NCBI RefSeq assembly: GCF_020723905.1 | Contig: NZ_DYHZ01000003.1 | Span: 314,509-378,508 of the forward strand | Length of the DNA: 64,000 bases | Direction: 5' to 3' | Source of the DNA: Anaerolinea thermophila | Lineage (GTDB): Bacteria > Chloroflexota > Anaerolineae > Anaerolineales > Anaerolineaceae | In this document: piece after piece, positions 63,095-64,000 of the stretch | Position numbering within the stretch: the first letter of the stretch is position 1 | Layout of the letters: the number at the start of each line of letters is the position of its first letter | Notes under the pieces: generated by a model | Told to the model about the DNA's origin: nothing | Database searches by the model: none | What the model saw: only the letters and a program-made list of their open reading frames with translations | Position numbers and translations under genes: made by a program

Positions 63095-63135
63095 GGTTTG
63101 TTATAATTTTTTTAGAATTTTTTACCGGGTGGTTT

Positions 63136-63164
63136 TTGTCTATAAAAGATAAATCGGGTATAAT
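63136..63164 (+). promoter_or_regulatory. promoter of pdhA
   Basis: TTGTCT (63136-63141), exactly 17 bases, then TATAAT (63159-63164). The leader to the ATG at 63225 is about 54 bases and contains a GGAGG ribosome site. Confidence 0.65.
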
Positions 63165-63224
63165 TTAGCGGTTTTGTTGTTGCCTGCAAGACAATTCACC
63201 AAGACCCAATGGAGGTTTCGTTCT

Positions 63225-64000
63225 ATGGAAAAAGACGAATATTTACGCATGTATAAAGAGATGGTGATAATCCGCCGACTGGAAGAACGTTCTGCTGAAC
63301 TGTATCAACAGGGAAAAATTGGCGGATTTCTTCATCTCTATATTGGACAAGAGGCTGTCAGCACAGGGTTGATTTCAGCAAGGAAACCCCAAGACCGCGT
63401 GATTACAGCCTACCGGGACCACGGCGTTGCGATCAACTGCGGCTTATCAGCACGCGAGGTGATGGCAGAGTTGCTCGGAAAAGCCACCGGTTGTTCCAAA
63501 GGCAAAGGCGGATCAATGCATCTTGCCGATGTGACCAAAAATTTCTGGGGAGGTCATGCGATTGTAGGTGCTCATTTGCCTATTGCTACGGGGCTGGCTT
63601 TAGGAGATGCTTATACCGGGCAAAAAAATGTCACTATCTGTATGTTTGGTGATGGGGCAACGAATATTGGATATTTTCACGAAGCCTTGAACATGAGCAA
63701 AATCTGGAATTTACCTGTTCTGTGGGTGTGTGAAAATAATCAATATGGAATGGGGACAGCAGTGGAGCGAGCCTCAGCGGTTTCTGAAATTATCCAAAAA
63801 GCCCAGGCATATGGTATGCCCAGCCGGCGGGTAGATGGTATGGATGTGGTGGCAATGCGCCAGGCGGCTGAAGAGATGATTGAAGCCATTCGAGAGGGAG
63901 CAGGTCCCATGTTGATGGAAGCCATGACCTACCGTTTTCGAGGCCACTCCATGGGAGATCCAGAACGTTATCGCAAACCTGAAGAAGTTCACCGCTATCA
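63225..64000 (+). CDS. pdhA: pyruvate/branched-chain 2-oxoacid dehydrogenase E1 alpha (partial)
   Basis: The first 258 codons of an E1 alpha subunit; the rest runs off the window. Conserved blocks are GGFLHLYIGQEAVSTG, the AYRDHGVA substrate loop, KGKGGSMHLAD, the thiamin diphosphate motif GDGATNIGYFHEALN and YRFRGHSMGDPE, which carries the phosphorylation-loop-like region. With E1 beta and E2 (expected off-window) it oxidatively decarboxylates pyruvate; acetoin or branched-chain dehydrogenase E1 alpha are the alternatives. Its ATG has GGAGG about 8 bases upstream. Confidence 0.93.
   Translation, partial: MEKDEYLRMYKEMVIIRRLEERSAELYQQGKIGGFLHLYIGQEAVSTGLISARKPQDRVITAYRDHGVAINCGLSAREVMAELLGKATGCSKGKGGSMHLADVTKNFWGGHAIVGAHLPIATGLALGDAYTGQKNVTICMFGDGATNIGYFHEALNMSKIWNLPVLWVCENNQYGMGTAVERASAVSEIIQKAQAYGMPSRRVDGMDVVAMRQAAEEMIEAIREGAGPMLMEAMTYRFRGHSMGDPERYRKPEEVHRY

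Overview
This window looks like bacterial chromosome with no plasmid, phage or insertion-sequence signature. The base composition is moderate, genes are tightly packed in short same-strand runs, and Shine-Dalgarno sites are AGGAGG-like. My best guess is Chloroflexota, class Anaerolineae. This rests on the overall protein flavour: Thr/Pro-rich secreted proteins, an NBR1-like Ig lipoprotein, tandem histidine kinases, an FHA protein, a zinc-ribbon membrane protein, PPDK and Rex. It is inference; a ribosomal or single-copy marker phylogeny would settle it.

Layout. 1-2.1 kb: a Thr/Pro-rich exported protein (cut by the window edge) and a PhoB-type response regulator, both on the minus strand and both preceded by the same structured leader element. 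2.3-5.8 kb: a nicotinamidase-like hydrolase, a receiver-Hpt protein and an APC permease, each followed by a clear terminator. 5.9-12.5 kb: a six-gene pentose operon read leftward (LacI regulator, FucI-type isomerase, M24-like protein, ribulokinase, AraD epimerase, membrane protein), with a promoter and candidate operator in front of the regulator. 12.6-14.3 kb: tRNA-Val, an FAH-family enzyme and a sortase-like protein. 14.4-17.1 kb: yebC-ruvC-trmH-ruvA. 17.1-22.7 kb: F1 ATP synthase atpAGDC plus a divergent MreB-like gene, with no F0 or delta genes here. 22.7-24.4 kb: Rex with its own operator, a membrane zinc protease and tRNA-Arg.

24.4-35.9 kb is one long leftward block: zinc-ribbon protein, PfkB kinase, ParA, ParB, amidohydrolase, two histidine kinases (one with MshEN-like repeats), response regulator, a small protein, an orphan CpaF ATPase, a double-HTH protein, a TPR protein and a GNAT enzyme. 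35.9-43.8 kb runs rightward: RadC, a NERD-helicase, an EF-G paralogue, a LOG-family protein, a MoeB-rhodanese fusion and an LmbE deacetylase. ClpB faces them. 46.5-48.7 kb: FHA protein, AI-2E-family transporter, small protein. 48.7-57 kb: an MFS transporter divergent from a lipoprotein, then a compact housekeeping operon (rsmI, PGI/PMI, tdk, hpt, CCA-adding enzyme, hydrolase, small protein). 57-64 kb: a response regulator, ppdK, a second APC permease, a membrane protein and the start of pdhA.

The most interesting signals are the duplicated attenuator-like leader (1016-1094 and 2026-2100), an MreB homologue with altered catalytic positions, an M24-fold protein stripped of most metal ligands inside the pentose operon, a histidine kinase with putative c-di-GMP-binding repeats near an orphan CpaF, and a recurring leaderless promoter layout. 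I found no CRISPR array, rRNA, transposase or phage gene.
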